Assembly: GCF_022811645.1 (NCBI RefSeq)
Contig: NZ_CP094534.1
Span: forward strand, 2,480,001 to 2,544,000
Length of the DNA stretch: 64,000 nucleotides
Direction of reading: 5' to 3'
Origin: Hymenobacter monticola
GTDB taxonomy: Bacteria; Bacteroidota; Bacteroidia; Cytophagales; Hymenobacteraceae
The position numbers and the translations under genes were made by a program. The notes under the pieces are model-generated. The model searched no databases, had not been told where the DNA came from, and saw only the letters and a program-made list of their open reading frames with translations. Shown one piece after another: positions 55,131 through 64,000 of this stretch. Each line of letters begins with the position of its first letter. The first letter of the stretch is position 1.

Positions 55131-55335
55131 ACCCATCGGACGCGCTTCCGGACCCATCGGCCCGGCATCCGGAGCCATCGGCTGACCTGCGGGACCCGTC
55201 GGCCGCCGTTCCGGCACCATCGGACGGACTTCCGGACCCATCGGACAGCTCCCGGGGCCATCGGAGGCATTTCCGGAGCCGTCGGATGGCTTCCGGACTC
55301 ATCGGACGAACTTCCGGAGCCATCGGCTGCCCCCA
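55131..55335. repeat. 21-bp tandem repeat, nine to ten units
   Basis: Units of 21 bp (two are 20 bp) follow one another without spacers from 55131. The conserved core is CCATCGGACG followed by TTCCGG. It lies between two genes and partly precedes the gene at 55409. Confidence 0.85.
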
Positions 55336-55408
55336 GCGGGGCGTTGATTTCCCAAACCGAACCGTTTATTTCGCGTATCCTTCCGCCCGCCCATTCGCCC
55401 GCGCCGCC

Positions 55409-55777
55409 ATGCCCATCAACAGCCCAGGTTTTCGCCTCCTGCTTCTGGTATCCGCCTGTATGCTGCTTAGCGCCTGGCTGCCGGCGCACTTCAAGCTGTG
55501 GTTTGTGAGCGAAACCGGCAACGTTGGCCACGGGCAGACGATGAATGTGCTCATGATTCTGCTGCTGTTTGGCCGCTGGCGGCACGCCATTACGCTGGCC
55601 CTATTCGTGAACGGGCTGCAATTCCTGTTCGGCGCGTTGGTGCTGTACTGGAACTGGCAAGACGGCGGCCCGCTGCTGGGCCCCTGCCTCACGACGTTCT
55701 TGCATTTTGTGGTGCTCAAGGTGCTGAACGACTCCCGCGCCGTGCGCGCCTTCATGGAGGACAAACAGCTGGCTTAG
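55409..55777 (+). CDS. Small membrane protein
   Basis: 122 residues from the ATG at 55409 (MPINSPGFRLLLLVSACMLL); the longer frame to 55286 runs through the tandem repeat and is not protein-like. Three to four hydrophobic helices: about 9-25, 45-58 (VLMILLLFG), 65-85 and 95-110. No family recognised. Convergent with the flavoprotein gene, with 7 nt between the stops. Confidence 0.75.
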   Translation: MPINSPGFRLLLLVSACMLLSAWLPAHFKLWFVSETGNVGHGQTMNVLMILLLFGRWRHAITLALFVNGLQFLFGALVLYWNWQDGGPLLGPCLTTFLHFVVLKVLNDSRAVRAFMEDKQLA

Positions 55778-55784
55778 TAGCTAG

Positions 55785-57185
55785 CTATTCTCCCGGCTTC
55801 AAGCGCTGGAAGGCGTTGTTCAGCACTTCGGCCCAGGTGGGGTGGGCCAGAATCATGTCTTCCAATTCCTGGTAGCGCAGCCGGCCCGCCATCGCCAGCT
55901 GGAACATGGTCATAATTTCGCCGCCCTGCTCGCAGAACACGGCCGCGCCCAGCAGGCGGTCGTCCTCGCCCACCAGCACCTCCACAAAGCCGTCCGTCTC
56001 GCCCGTTTGCACAGCCCGGCCGATGGTGCGGGCCGGCAGCCGGCTCACCCGGTAGGCAATGCCCTTCTCCTTGGCCATATTCTTCGAGAGGCCGATGCGG
56101 CCCAGCTGCGGCTCGGTGAACACCACGTAGGGGAGGGGCCGGTGCTCGGTGGTGCGCTGGCCGTGGTGCAGCAGGTTGTCGCGCACCACGCGGTAGTCGT
56201 CGTAGCTGATGTGGGTGAATTGCGGGCCGCCTTTCACGTCGCCCAGCGCGTACACGCCGCGCGTGCCGGTTTGCAGCTGCTCGTTCACTTCAATGTAGCC
56301 CTTTTTGTTGAGGGTGATGCCGGTGTTTTCGAGGCCAAGGTCGTCGGTGTTGGGAGTGCGGCCCACGGCCACCAGCAGGTGGCTGCCATGCAGGCGGCGC
56401 TCGCCGTCTTTGGTAGTTACAGTGAGGGTGATGGTGCCGTCATCGGCGCGGCTCACGCGGCGGGTTTCGGCGCCGAGCACCAGCTCCACGCCCGCGTCGG
56501 TGAGGCATTGTTCGAGCGGATGGCTCACGTCGGGGTCTTCGCGGGCCATCAGGCGTGGCTTGCTGTCGATGACCGTGACGTGGGTGCCCAGTCGCTTGAA
56601 CAGCTGGCTGAACTCGACGCCAATGTAGCTGCCGCCCAGAATGAGCAGGTGCGCGGGCTGCTCTGTCATGTTCAGCAGCAGCGAGTCGCTGGTGTAAAAG
56701 CCGCTGTCGGCCAGGCCCTCGATGTCGGGCACGGCGGCCCGGGTGCCGGTATTGATGAAGATGAGCGGGGCCGTAACCTGCTGCTCGCCGCCGCCCACCA
56801 GCGCCACCTGCAGCGTGTGCGGCGCCGTGAACCGCGCCCGCCCGCGAATGAGCGTGATGCCCTCGCGGTCCTCGGTCAGCTTGCGCTTGAGGCTGTCGCG
56901 CGAGTTCTGGCGCAGGCGGTGCATGCGTTCAATCACGGCCCCAAAGTTCACCACCGGCTCGGGGGCCTCAATGCCCAGCTCGCCGGCCAGGCGCACGTGG
57001 TGGGCGCGCTGGGACGAGGCCAGCAGCGCCTTGGTGGGCGCGCAGCCGTAGTTAATGCAGGAGCCACCCAGCGAAGCGCTTTCAATCATGGCCACCTGGC
57101 GGCCGGCTTCGGCCAGGGCGTAGGCTAGGGGGGTGCCGGCCTGGCCGGCGCCGATAATGATGGCATCAAAGGAATCAGCGGGCAT
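55785..57185 (-). CDS. MerA/dihydrolipoamide-dehydrogenase-like flavoprotein
   Basis: 466 residues from the ATG at 57185 (MPADSFDAIIIG); the frame opens at 57287. FAD loop GAGQAG, redox disulfide GGSCINYGC (Cys43 and Cys48), second Rossmann GGSYIGVEFSQ, and the FAD motif VYALGDVKGG. The C-terminal interface has AHPTWAEVL, the normal HP pair. Such proteins are often labelled mercuric reductase, but no MerA N-terminal Cys domain or mer genes are present, so it is better called a general NAD(P)/FAD disulfide oxidoreductase. Confidence 0.9.
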   Translation of the reverse strand: MPADSFDAIIIGAGQAGTPLAYALAEAGRQVAMIESASLGGSCINYGCAPTKALLASSQRAHHVRLAGELGIEAPEPVVNFGAVIERMHRLRQNSRDSLKRKLTEDREGITLIRGRARFTAPHTLQVALVGGGEQQVTAPLIFINTGTRAAVPDIEGLADSGFYTSDSLLLNMTEQPAHLLILGGSYIGVEFSQLFKRLGTHVTVIDSKPRLMAREDPDVSHPLEQCLTDAGVELVLGAETRRVSRADDGTITLTVTTKDGERRLHGSHLLVAVGRTPNTDDLGLENTGITLNKKGYIEVNEQLQTGTRGVYALGDVKGGPQFTHISYDDYRVVRDNLLHHGQRTTEHRPLPYVVFTEPQLGRIGLSKNMAKEKGIAYRVSRLPARTIGRAVQTGETDGFVEVLVGEDDRLLGAAVFCEQGGEIMTMFQLAMAGRLRYQELEDMILAHPTWAEVLNNAFQRLKPGE

Positions 57186-57337
57186 AGCGGCGCGGGGAAA
57201 AAGTGTAGCTAGGCATACGGCAGGGCGCGGGCAAGGGGCTGGCATTCCTCCTAAAAAAGCTGCGCCGTAGCGTCGGGCCACACGCAATCGGCGCCGGGCG
57301 CGTTAGCCCGGCGCCGCCGAATGCCGAATATTGCACC

Positions 57338-58072
57338 ATGAAGTCACCTTTGCGTTTGTTGTGGGCCCTCGGGCCACTAGGATTATCAAGCTGCGCCTCG
57401 CTGTATTTTCCGCCTCCGCCGCACGCGCCCATGCTCACGCACCAGGGCGAGTTTTACGGGGCCGTGAGCACCAACCAGCACACCAACTACGCCATCCAGG
57501 GCGCCTACGGCCTCACCAACCACCTGGCCGTGGCGGGCACGTTCTCGTCGCTGCATCGCAAGAAATCCGACAAAACCGAAGACATCGACTTCGGCGAAGC
57601 CAGCCTCGGCTACTTCACCCGCCTGCCCGACAAGCGCGTGCTCGAAGTGTACGTGGGCGGCGGCGGCGGCGCCACCCGGCGCATCGAGCGCAACGAGGCG
57701 CAAATCGCCACGCGCACCCTCGACGGCAGCTTGTCCAAGTTCTTCGCCCAGGTGAACTACGCCAAGAAGAAGCAAAACACCCTGCACCTTTTCAACCGCG
57801 ACTTCCCCCTGACCTATGGCGCGGCCATGCGCCTGAGCTACATGCAGCTCAACAATTTCACCATCAACGGCCTGCCCGCGCCCGGCGAAAGCAATGTGTT
57901 TTTTGAGCCCATCACTTTCACCCGCACCCAGATTGCGGGCCCGGTGCAGCTGCAGCTCATCAGCGGCCAGATTTTTGGCCTGCGCCGCAACGAGTTTTTG
58001 AAGGCGGCCAACTCGGTGTTTCAGGTCGGCATCGTCATCAATCTGGATAAGAACACCACGCTGGACGATTAG
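57338..58072 (+). CDS. Outer-membrane lipoprotein, barrel-like
   Basis: 244 residues with a lipoprotein signal (LGPLGLSSC, Cys19). The mature part is rich in alternating strands (YAIQGAYGLTNHLAVAGTFS, EASLGYFTRL, VYVGGGGGATRR) and ends in a strand with charged residues, like an outer-membrane beta-barrel. Function unknown. It has its own strong terminator. Confidence 0.78.
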   Translation: MKSPLRLLWALGPLGLSSCASLYFPPPPHAPMLTHQGEFYGAVSTNQHTNYAIQGAYGLTNHLAVAGTFSSLHRKKSDKTEDIDFGEASLGYFTRLPDKRVLEVYVGGGGGATRRIERNEAQIATRTLDGSLSKFFAQVNYAKKKQNTLHLFNRDFPLTYGAAMRLSYMQLNNFTINGLPAPGESNVFFEPITFTRTQIAGPVQLQLISGQIFGLRRNEFLKAANSVFQVGIVINLDKNTTLDD

Positions 58073-58093
58073 CCCTCCACTGGCATCAGCCCA

Positions 58094-58130
58094 CAAAAAA
58101 GCCCTGGCTGTTCAGCCAGGGCTTTTTTGT
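58094..58130. terminator. Bidirectional terminator
   Basis: GCCCTGGCTG (58101-58110) and CAGCCAGGGC (58113-58122) form a 10-bp stem; AAAAAA before and TTTTTT after. Shared by the convergent genes. Confidence 0.9.
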
Positions 58131-58184
58131 GCGGTTTGGTTTTCCCGGGGTGTCGTCAGCATCGTTTGCCGACATGGCCAAGCA

Positions 58185-59297
58185 TTATTTCGGTTGGCTC
58201 TCGAAGAAGGTTTTCACCGGTTTTTTGAACAGGCCGCCGCTGGTAGCCAGGAACACCGTGTCGCGCCAGGTTTCCAGGCCGTTCAATTCCAGGTTGGCAA
58301 TGCCATCGTTTTTCAGAAGCCGCGCGCGGTAGCCCGTGCTGTTGACTTTCAGGGTAAACAACAGGTTGTTGCCCATGGCGTGGTAGATGCCCACCAGGCT
58401 GTCGCCCACGGGATGGATGGAGTTGAAGCGCAAAATGCCCGAGGCGCCCGACGTTATCTGCCAGGTCAGGCCGTTGTCGTCGGAAACGCCCAGCTGGTTG
58501 GTGCTCATGTGGGCATACACCCGGCCTTGCCACTTGTAAAACGTCTCCACGCCGTATGCATTCGTCAGGACTTGGCGATAGGTGCCGTTCTGCTCAATTC
58601 GATACACGCCCTGGTTGCCGCAGTCAACCAAAAAGTAGTTGTCGATGGCCGTAATCAAAGTAGGGTAGGAAGGGTACAAGCTGTAGCCGGCCACGGGCAG
58701 CGTGATGACGCGTGGCGTTGGCATGGGCTGCGACGGATAGCCGAAGGTCGTGTCGTAGGTGGGCACCTGTGCCAGCACCAAGTGCATTTGGTTATCGATG
58801 AAGAGGTTGGTGGTGAGGTAGGGAAACAACAGGTAGCGGTTGACGTTGATGGCCCCCATCTTAAAATAGGAACGGTAGCCTTTGGGTACCAGTTGGGCGC
58901 GTTGGTCCAGCCGTTTCAACCGAATGGTTTGGTAGGCTTGGCCATAAACCGGGTCTTTGGTGGGAATAATCGTCACCGTTGTGTCGCTGTAGGTGACAAA
59001 AAAGTCGGGCCCGATGGGCAGGCGCACGTTGACGTCGGTGGGAACAGGCGCCAGATACGATTGATAAACCGGGCGGCCTTGCTGTAAGGTCAGCGTAGTG
59101 AAGGCGCCGGGTTGCTGCATGTACAGCCCTTGCGGCCCCTGGCCGATGCCCAGAATAACGTTGTTGAAGCCCGTGAACTGGCCGGTAGGGGCCCAGCTGT
59201 ACTGCCGGTCCTGCACCACTATTTTCTCAACTTCCTTTTTGCAGGAAAGGAGCAGAGAAAGCGATAAGAAAGCCAGATAGCGTAGTTTGAAAAGCAT
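58185..59297 (-). CDS. Lipoprotein with beta-propeller-like repeats
   Basis: 370 residues with a lipoprotein signal (MLFKLRYLAFLSLSLLLSC, Cys19). The mature part is strand-rich with repeated aromatic and Gly turns (YSWAPTGQFTG, NYFLVDCGNQGVYRIEQNG, VYAHMSTNQLGVSDDNGLTW), as in sialidase/BNR-like propellers (SDDNGLTW matches an Asp-box). Role unknown; periplasmic or surface location expected. Confidence 0.8.
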   Translation of the reverse strand: MLFKLRYLAFLSLSLLLSCKKEVEKIVVQDRQYSWAPTGQFTGFNNVILGIGQGPQGLYMQQPGAFTTLTLQQGRPVYQSYLAPVPTDVNVRLPIGPDFFVTYSDTTVTIIPTKDPVYGQAYQTIRLKRLDQRAQLVPKGYRSYFKMGAINVNRYLLFPYLTTNLFIDNQMHLVLAQVPTYDTTFGYPSQPMPTPRVITLPVAGYSLYPSYPTLITAIDNYFLVDCGNQGVYRIEQNGTYRQVLTNAYGVETFYKWQGRVYAHMSTNQLGVSDDNGLTWQITSGASGILRFNSIHPVGDSLVGIYHAMGNNLLFTLKVNSTGYRARLLKNDGIANLELNGLETWRDTVFLATSGGLFKKPVKTFFESQPK

Positions 59298-59317
59298 AGC
59301 GGAAAGAAGCGGCGAAC

Positions 59318-59345
59318 AAAAAAAGTCCCGGCCGAAACCGGGACA
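59318..59345 (-). terminator. Terminator of the IPT/TIG T9SS gene
   Basis: GTCCCGG (59325-59331) pairs with CCGGGAC (59338-59344). The A run at 59318-59324 is the U tract on the minus strand. It lies 75 nt past the stop of the gene at 59419. Confidence 0.75.
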
Positions 59346-59418
59346 CTAAGTTAGCTGCAAAAGGATGCAAGAAACCATAAATCACTACCTCCCGTCTGGC
59401 AGGTGCCGTGCTGGCGGC

Positions 59419-61146
59419 CTACCGAGTAGCCAGCCGCAGCGTGCGCCGGCCCGATGGGGTTTCCACCTGCAGCAGGTAGAGGCCGGCGGGCAAACCAGCC
59501 GGTAGGTCCAGTTTTCCATCCGTAGGCAACGAGACCGGAACTGTCAGCTGCCGCCCGGCCAGGTCGTGCAAGCTGCACCGCACGGGGCCCGCGCCGGCGC
59601 CCTGCACCAGCACGCGGCCCTGCGTCGGATTGGGAAACACGCTCACGTCCGGCAACTGCTGGCCGGGCCGGGTGGCGGTGCCCACCCGGTAATCGGTGAT
59701 GCCGATGTCATCAATGTTGATGCGCGGATTGGTGGCCGCGGCGGTGTTGGTGCTGCTGAAACGCAGGCGCACGTTGCCGGTCCGGTTGGCCGTGAAAGAA
59801 TAAGGCGTGAGGGTGCCGGTAAGGGTAGGAGCGGGGCTGCTGCCCAGCAAGCTCGTGTAGGTCACGCCGCCGTCGGTCGAGATTTCAGGGATGAAGGAGG
59901 CCCCGCTTTCCGTGGCATAAGAGGCCGCGCTGACCGTCACCACGCCCGCGCCGTTGGGCTTGTCCACGTCCATCTCTACGAAGCCGCCCCCGCGCAACCG
60001 CGCCGACTTGAGGCCGTTGAATTTGTCGACGCCGGCCGTGGTGCCGATGAGGGCTTCGCCCAGGGTCCAGCCCATCGTAAACAGCAGTACTGACGCCGGG
60101 ACGTAGCTGGTTTTGGTGCCGGTTTCGAAGTCTTCGAAAAAGACGGGCGGCACCACAAAGGGCGTGCTGCTGGTAGCAGTGCCGCCCGTAGTGGTGACGG
60201 TGATGGGACCGGTGGTAGCGCCTGCGGGCACTCGGACCGTAAGCTCGTTATTTGAAGGCGTGTATTGCAACTGCGCAAGTGTACCGTTGAAATACACCGC
60301 GTTCTGGCCCTGAGCGATAAAGCCTACGCCTCTAATCGTGACCAGCGTGCCCACCGGCCCTATGGTTGGGGAAAAACCTGTAACAGTGGGAGGCCCTGGA
60401 ACAGCCGTAAACATGACCACGCCCGGCAATGTAGTGCCGCCACCGCCGGGGCCGGGGTTGCTTACTCCGCAGTAGCTCGAAATGGGGGCATTTACACCAC
60501 TCGTGGTGATGGGAGCAGTGAGCTGAGTCGACGAAACGTAAGTAGTAGGCCCAATCGTGAACGGCCCGTTGTTGTAGATAGAAGCGGTAGCACCGGGCAC
60601 AAAGTTGCGGCCATAGAAATTCACCACCGTAGTGCCAGGCATACCCGTTGCCGGCGAAACACCAGTAAGCGTCGCCGGCAGATTGGTTGTTGCCGCCACC
60701 AAGCCCGTAACGGGCACATCGACCGTAGTGGTGCCAGCACTGCTCAGGCTAATGTTGCCGCTGAAGGTGCCCACTGCTGCCCCGGTCAGGCGAAATAACA
60801 CCGAAGCGTTGCTCACGAAGCCACCCGACTGCGGCGTTAGGCTCTGCGTAGCCGCGTAAGTTCCAACACTGGCTAATGCAACTTCAAAACCTGCAGGCGC
60901 GGCTACGGTGATATTTCCGGTCAGGCTGGAACCGCTCACCAACACCGTACCGGTGGCAGGCGAAGGGCTGCCGACTACCGCCGTGAGTGGCTGCTGCAGC
61001 AACAACGAATACGTAATGACGCCCAGCGGACGCCGTTGTGGCCGCAGCCGGTTCGAGGCTGCCTCTACCCGGTAAGACTCATCACAAAGAGGACTGATTG
61101 TAAGTCCGACGAACAGCAATAGCGGTAGAAATTTTATTGTTGCCAT
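59419..61146 (-). CDS. IPT/TIG-domain T9SS-exported protein
   Basis: 575 residues from the ATG at 61146 (MATIKFLPLLLFVGLTIS); the frame is open to 61176. After an N-terminal domain of the kind VSGSSLTGNITVAAPAGFEV there are two IPT/TIG Ig-like domains (GVSPATGMPGTTVVNFYG and GFSPTIGPVGTLVTIRGV), a lectin-like jelly-roll (FFEDFETGTKTSYVPASV, NPRINIDDIGI) and a Por-secretion sorting domain (DVSVFPNPTQGR to LRLATR). Surface or secreted protein. Ends at a terminator at 59318-59345. Confidence 0.87.
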   Translation of the reverse strand: MATIKFLPLLLFVGLTISPLCDESYRVEAASNRLRPQRRPLGVITYSLLLQQPLTAVVGSPSPATGTVLVSGSSLTGNITVAAPAGFEVALASVGTYAATQSLTPQSGGFVSNASVLFRLTGAAVGTFSGNISLSSAGTTTVDVPVTGLVAATTNLPATLTGVSPATGMPGTTVVNFYGRNFVPGATASIYNNGPFTIGPTTYVSSTQLTAPITTSGVNAPISSYCGVSNPGPGGGGTTLPGVVMFTAVPGPPTVTGFSPTIGPVGTLVTIRGVGFIAQGQNAVYFNGTLAQLQYTPSNNELTVRVPAGATTGPITVTTTGGTATSSTPFVVPPVFFEDFETGTKTSYVPASVLLFTMGWTLGEALIGTTAGVDKFNGLKSARLRGGGFVEMDVDKPNGAGVVTVSAASYATESGASFIPEISTDGGVTYTSLLGSSPAPTLTGTLTPYSFTANRTGNVRLRFSSTNTAAATNPRINIDDIGITDYRVGTATRPGQQLPDVSVFPNPTQGRVLVQGAGAGPVRCSLHDLAGRQLTVPVSLPTDGKLDLPAGLPAGLYLLQVETPSGRRTLRLATR

Positions 61147-61249
61147 CAGTTCAGTGCGTGCGGATGAGATATGCAAAAGGCAGACTGAAAGTAGTGTTTT
61201 ATAATTGAAAATTAAAATATTCTAACACAGGAAAAAGCAAAGGCCATAA

Positions 61250-61278
61250 AAAAGGCCCCAGCTGCTGCTGGGGCCTGC
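61250..61278 (-). terminator. sucD terminator
   Basis: AGGCCCCAGC (61253-61262) pairs with GCTGGGGCCT (61267-61276) around TGCT. The A tract on its left gives a U tract on the minus strand, 26 nt past the sucD stop. Confidence 0.85.
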
Positions 61279-61301
61279 TCGTATTCAAACAGAGCGAATA
61301 A

Positions 61302-62183
61302 TTACTTGCCGCCCAGCACGCGCAGCATGGTGTCGCCAATCTCGGCGGGCGAATCCACCACGTGGATACCGCACTCGCGCATGATGGCCATTTTGGCAGC
61401 AGCCGTGTCGTCGGCACCGCCCACGATGGCGCCGGCGTGGCCCATGCGGCGGCCGGGAGGCGCCGTCTGGCCGGCGATGAAGCCTACCACGGGCTTCTTG
61501 TTGCCGGTTTCTTTAATCCAACGAGCCGCTTCGGCTTCCATGCCGCCGCCGATTTCGCCAATCATCACGATGCCTTCGGTTTCGGGGTCGTTCATGAGCA
61601 GTTCCACCGCCTGCTTGGTGGTGGTGCCGATGATGGGGTCGCCGCCGATGCCGATGGCCGTGGTCTGGCCCAGGCCGGCTTTGGTGAGCTGGTCCACGGC
61701 TTCGTAGGTCAGGGTGCCCGATTTGCTTACGATGCCGATTTTGCCTTTCGAGAAGATGAAGCCGGGCATGATGCCCACTTTGCACTCGCCGGCGGTCATC
61801 ACGCCGGGGCAGTTCGGGCCAATCATCGTGATGCCTTCCCGGTCTTTCAGGTAGTGCTTCACGGCAATCATGTCCTTGGTCGGAATGCCTTCGGTGATGG
61901 TGATAATCACCTTGATGCCGGCATCGGCCGCTTCCAGGATGGCGTCGGCCGCGAAAGCCGGGGGCACGAAAATGATGCTGGTGTCGGCGCCGGCTTTCTC
62001 CACGGCTTCGGCCACGGTGTTGAACACGGGACGGCCCAGGTGCTCGGTGCCGCCCTTGCCGGGCGTGACGCCGCCCACCACGTTGGTGCCGTAATCCATC
62101 ATTTGCTGGGCGTGGAACGAGCCCTCGGAGCCGGTGAAGCCCTGCACGATAACCTTGGAATTTTTATTGACCAGAACGCTCAT
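61302..62183 (-). CDS. sucD: Succinyl-CoA synthetase, alpha subunit
   Basis: 293 residues from the ATG at 62183 ([20 protein letters not shown]); the frame opens at 62249. CoA-binding Rossmann start [24 protein letters not shown] loop, [12 protein letters not shown] and the phosphohistidine site RRMGHAGAI with His249. Partner of SucB/SucC in the citric acid cycle; the beta-subunit gene is not in this window. A -7 box lies 64 nt upstream. Confidence 0.96.
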   Translation of the reverse strand: MSVLVNKNSKVIVQGFTGSEGSFHAQQMMDYGTNVVGGVTPGKGGTEHLGRPVFNTVAEAVEKAGADTSIIFVPPAFAADAILEAADAGIKVIITITEGIPTKDMIAVKHYLKDREGITMIGPNCPGVMTAGECKVGIMPGFIFSKGKIGIVSKSGTLTYEAVDQLTKAGLGQTTAIGIGGDPIIGTTTKQAVELLMNDPETEGIVMIGEIGGGMEAEAARWIKETGNKKPVVGFIAGQTAPPGRRMGHAGAIVGGADDTAAAKMAIMRECGIHVVDSPAEIGDTMLRVLGGK

Positions 62184-62246
62184 TCGGAGGTGTTTTTGAG
62201 GAATTTGGTGGGTGGGACGCCCTGGCCCGGTCGGGCAACGGCGCTG

Positions 62247-62254
62247 CAAAAGTA
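62247..62254 (-). promoter_or_regulatory. -7 box of sucD
   Basis: On the minus strand the sequence is TACTTTTG, exact TAnnTTTG, 63 nt upstream of the sucD start. Confidence 0.45.
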
Positions 62255-62508
62255 GGGCATTTTGGGGCTAGGGCAAGCTGCCCGCCGGAGAGAAGCCCTG
62301 CGTGCGCGGAAAAGCAGCGAAGCTGGGGCCGCAGCGGCCTATCAGGGCCTGAAAAAGAGTGAAACCGGGAAACAGGATGTCTGGCTAATACCGCGCTATA
62401 TTAGAATAGCTCGGGCAGCGCCGCGCGGCGGCTTGGTTGGCCGGCGTATATTAGCGGCGTTGGCCCGGCGGCATTCTGCTTGGTCACTCGCTTGTTTTCT
62501 TCCTTGCC

Positions 62509-63231
62509 GTGGCTACCATCCCACTTCCCAACCTGTCCGCCGAAGAGGTCGCGCGCCTGCGCAGCCTGCGCGCCGCCGAACTGCTGCCGGCCCTCACCGA
62601 GCCGGTGTTCAACGAGTTTGTGGCCCTCACGGCGCGCATTTTCAGCCTGCCCATCTCGCTGATTTCGGTGGTGGAGGAAACCGACGTGTACTACCCGGCC
62701 AACGTGGGCATGCCCGACAACAAGCAGCAGCCGCGCATCGAGGCGCTGTGCGCCACCGCCATCGAGCAGGCCCACGCCGTGGTGTACCACGACCTGGTGC
62801 TGGAAGAAAACCCGGAAATCCCGAAGGAAGCCCTGCAGGCGGCCGAAGCCAACGGCCTGCGCTTCTACGCCGGTGCCCTGCTGCTGCTGCCCGACCAGCG
62901 CCCGCTCGGCACGCTGTGCGTCATCGACCGCGCCCCGCGCACCTTCACGGCCGAAGAGCAGCGCATTCTGGAGCTGCTGGCGGCCTTGGTGAGCCGCGCC
63001 GTGGCCGTGCGCCACCTGTGCCGCCTCCACCCCGAAACCGGCGAGGCGCAGTGGGCCCGCCTAAGCGCCGAGCTGGAGGAGGAGGTGCAGGCCCTCAACG
63101 CCCTGGTGCGCTACCTCACGGCCCGCCATGGCACGCTGGTGCCGGTGCCCGCCGCCTTTCTGGCCCAGGTAGAAAGCCGGCTGCGCGACCTGCAGGCCCT
63201 GCTCGACGCTTTTCACCCCAGCGCGCAATAG
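62509..63231 (+). CDS. GAF-domain protein
   Basis: 240 residues from a GTG at 62509. A GAF sensor domain covers about 25-165 (RIFSLPISLISVVEETDVYY, ALCATAIEQAHAVVYHDLVL, RFYAGALLLLPDQRPLGTLCV, IDRAPRTFTAEEQRILELL), followed by a short helical tail. GAF domains bind cyclic nucleotides, bilins or haem; the ligand cannot be told. It has no output domain, so it may act through a partner. Confidence 0.88.
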   Translation: MATIPLPNLSAEEVARLRSLRAAELLPALTEPVFNEFVALTARIFSLPISLISVVEETDVYYPANVGMPDNKQQPRIEALCATAIEQAHAVVYHDLVLEENPEIPKEALQAAEANGLRFYAGALLLLPDQRPLGTLCVIDRAPRTFTAEEQRILELLAALVSRAVAVRHLCRLHPETGEAQWARLSAELEEEVQALNALVRYLTARHGTLVPVPAAFLAQVESRLRDLQALLDAFHPSAQ

Positions 63232-63305
63232 TACCGGGGGCCGCTTGGTGCCTACGGTTTTTGGGAGTCGGCAGCGGTGCGGCCTCACCACGCGGCGGGC
63301 GTTTG

Positions 63306-63313
63306 TACCTTTG
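63306..63313 (+). promoter_or_regulatory. -7 box of the cystathionine synthase-like gene
   Basis: TACCTTTG, exact TAnnTTTG, 37 nt upstream of the ATG at 63351. Confidence 0.45.
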
Positions 63314-63350
63314 TCGCCTCACCCGTCACCATCCCACCCGGTAAATTTTC

Positions 63351-64000
63351 ATGTATTTCAACCACGTCATCGAGGCCGTTGGCCGCACTCCACTCGTCAA
63401 GCTCAACAAAGTCACCGACGGTATCAAAGGCACGGTGCTGGCCAAAGTGGAGTATTTCAACCCCGGCAACTCGGTGAAAGACCGCATGGCCATCCGCATG
63501 ATTGAGGACGCCGAGAAGGCCGGCCTCATCAAGCCGGGCGGCACCATCATTGAGGGCACCAGCGGCAACACCGGCATGGGCCTGGCGCTGGCCGCCATTG
63601 CGAAGGGCTACAACACCATCTTCGTGATGAGCGACAAGCAAAGCAAGGAAAAGCAGGACATCCTGCGCGCCGTGGGCGCCCAGGTGGTGGTGTGCCCCGT
63701 CGACGTGGCCCCCGAAGACCCGCGCAGCTACTACTCGGTGGCCAAGCGCCTCAACCAGGAAACGCCCAACTCCTTCTATCCCAACCAGTACGACAACCTC
63801 TCGAACGCCGCCGCGCACTACGACACCACCGGCCCCGAAATCTGGGAGCAGACCGAGGGTAAAATCACGCACTGGGCGGCCGGCGTGGGCACGGGCGGCA
63901 CCATCTGCGGCGTGAGCAAGTACCTGAAGGAGCAAAACCCCAACATCTTCACCCTGGGCCTCGACACCTACGGCTCGGTGTTCAAGAAGTACAAGGAAAC
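63351..64000 (+). CDS. Cystathionine beta-synthase-type PLP enzyme (cut by window edge)
   Basis: 216 residues are visible. PLP Lys43 is in NPGNSVKDRM; the phosphate-binding loop is EGTSGNTGMG and the glycine loop GVGTGGTICG. The segment HYDTTGPEIWEQTEGKITHW is closer to cystathionine beta-synthase than to bacterial O-acetylserine sulfhydrylase, but C-terminal CBS domains would lie beyond the window. It could also be a cysteine synthase. Sulfur amino-acid metabolism is the likely role. Confidence 0.9.
   Translation, partial: MYFNHVIEAVGRTPLVKLNKVTDGIKGTVLAKVEYFNPGNSVKDRMAIRMIEDAEKAGLIKPGGTIIEGTSGNTGMGLALAAIAKGYNTIFVMSDKQSKEKQDILRAVGAQVVVCPVDVAPEDPRSYYSVAKRLNQETPNSFYPNQYDNLSNAAAHYDTTGPEIWEQTEGKITHWAAGVGTGGTICGVSKYLKEQNPNIFTLGLDTYGSVFKKYKE

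Noticed and set aside
55131..55335. Possible CRISPR array
   Set aside because: The 21-bp units touch each other with no spacers and vary among themselves; no cas genes are present.
55785..57185. Mercuric resistance gene
   Set aside because: The flavoprotein lacks the MerA N-terminal metal-binding domain and has no mer neighbours, so only the general family is claimed.
62262..63344. 360-codon plus-strand frame over the GAF gene
   Set aside because: Arg/Pro/Ala-rich shifted frame of the GAF gene with the same strand; no domain.

Overview
The window looks like a chromosomal segment of a high-GC member of the Bacteroidota, most likely Hymenobacter or a close relative. The evidence is Bacteroidota-type -7 boxes (TAnnTTTG) upstream of several genes, secreted proteins ending in Por-secretion (T9SS) sorting domains, short-lipobox lipoproteins, many DUF4097 proteins, and a tmRNA whose likely tag (GDYSYAMAA) has the form seen in this phylum. 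No identification against a database was possible.

Layout. 0-8 kb: a cut-off coiled-coil membrane protein, a decayed reading frame, radC, a membrane metallophosphoesterase, a lipoprotein, the UV endonuclease uvsE and small secreted proteins. 8.2-13 kb: an ECF sigma factor, a zinc-finger/HEAT anti-sigma factor, two DUF4097 proteins and a serine hydrolase. 13-16 kb: a large T9SS-exported protein. 16-21 kb: the pentose-phosphate genes rpiA, pgl, zwf and gnd. 21.4-27.5 kb: a second sigma/anti-sigma/DUF4097 module followed by a DUF5916 protein. 27.7-34.5 kb: a T9SS protein, a HipA-like kinase with a DUF3037 partner, a LysM/GH19 lysin-like protein and lipoproteins.

34.5-44.9 kb, the most interesting part: a compact minus-strand operon encoding, in transcription order, a 146-residue unknown protein, a triple TIR-like protein, a 1465-residue membrane-anchored nSTAND1-type ATPase, a patatin phospholipase, a TPR protein with a CFVVMGFG-type N-terminus that is broken by a one-base frameshift, and a SLOG-TIR fusion. 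It has the parts of a multi-effector immune (conflict) system: NTP-dependent switch, sensor-like TPR protein, NADase-type TIRs, nucleotide-binding SLOG and membrane-attacking patatin. The exact combination does not match a defence system I can name.

45-64 kb: ssrA (tmRNA); dnaX with a ten-A run exactly where a gamma-like short product would end; an M16 peptidase; icd; a low-GC three-gene islet with a 277-nt overlap between genes; a nine-copy 21-bp tandem repeat; a MerA-like flavoprotein; outer-membrane and T9SS proteins; sucD; a GAF protein; and the start of a cystathionine beta-synthase-like gene. Families of long imperfect inverted repeats sit in many intergenic gaps.
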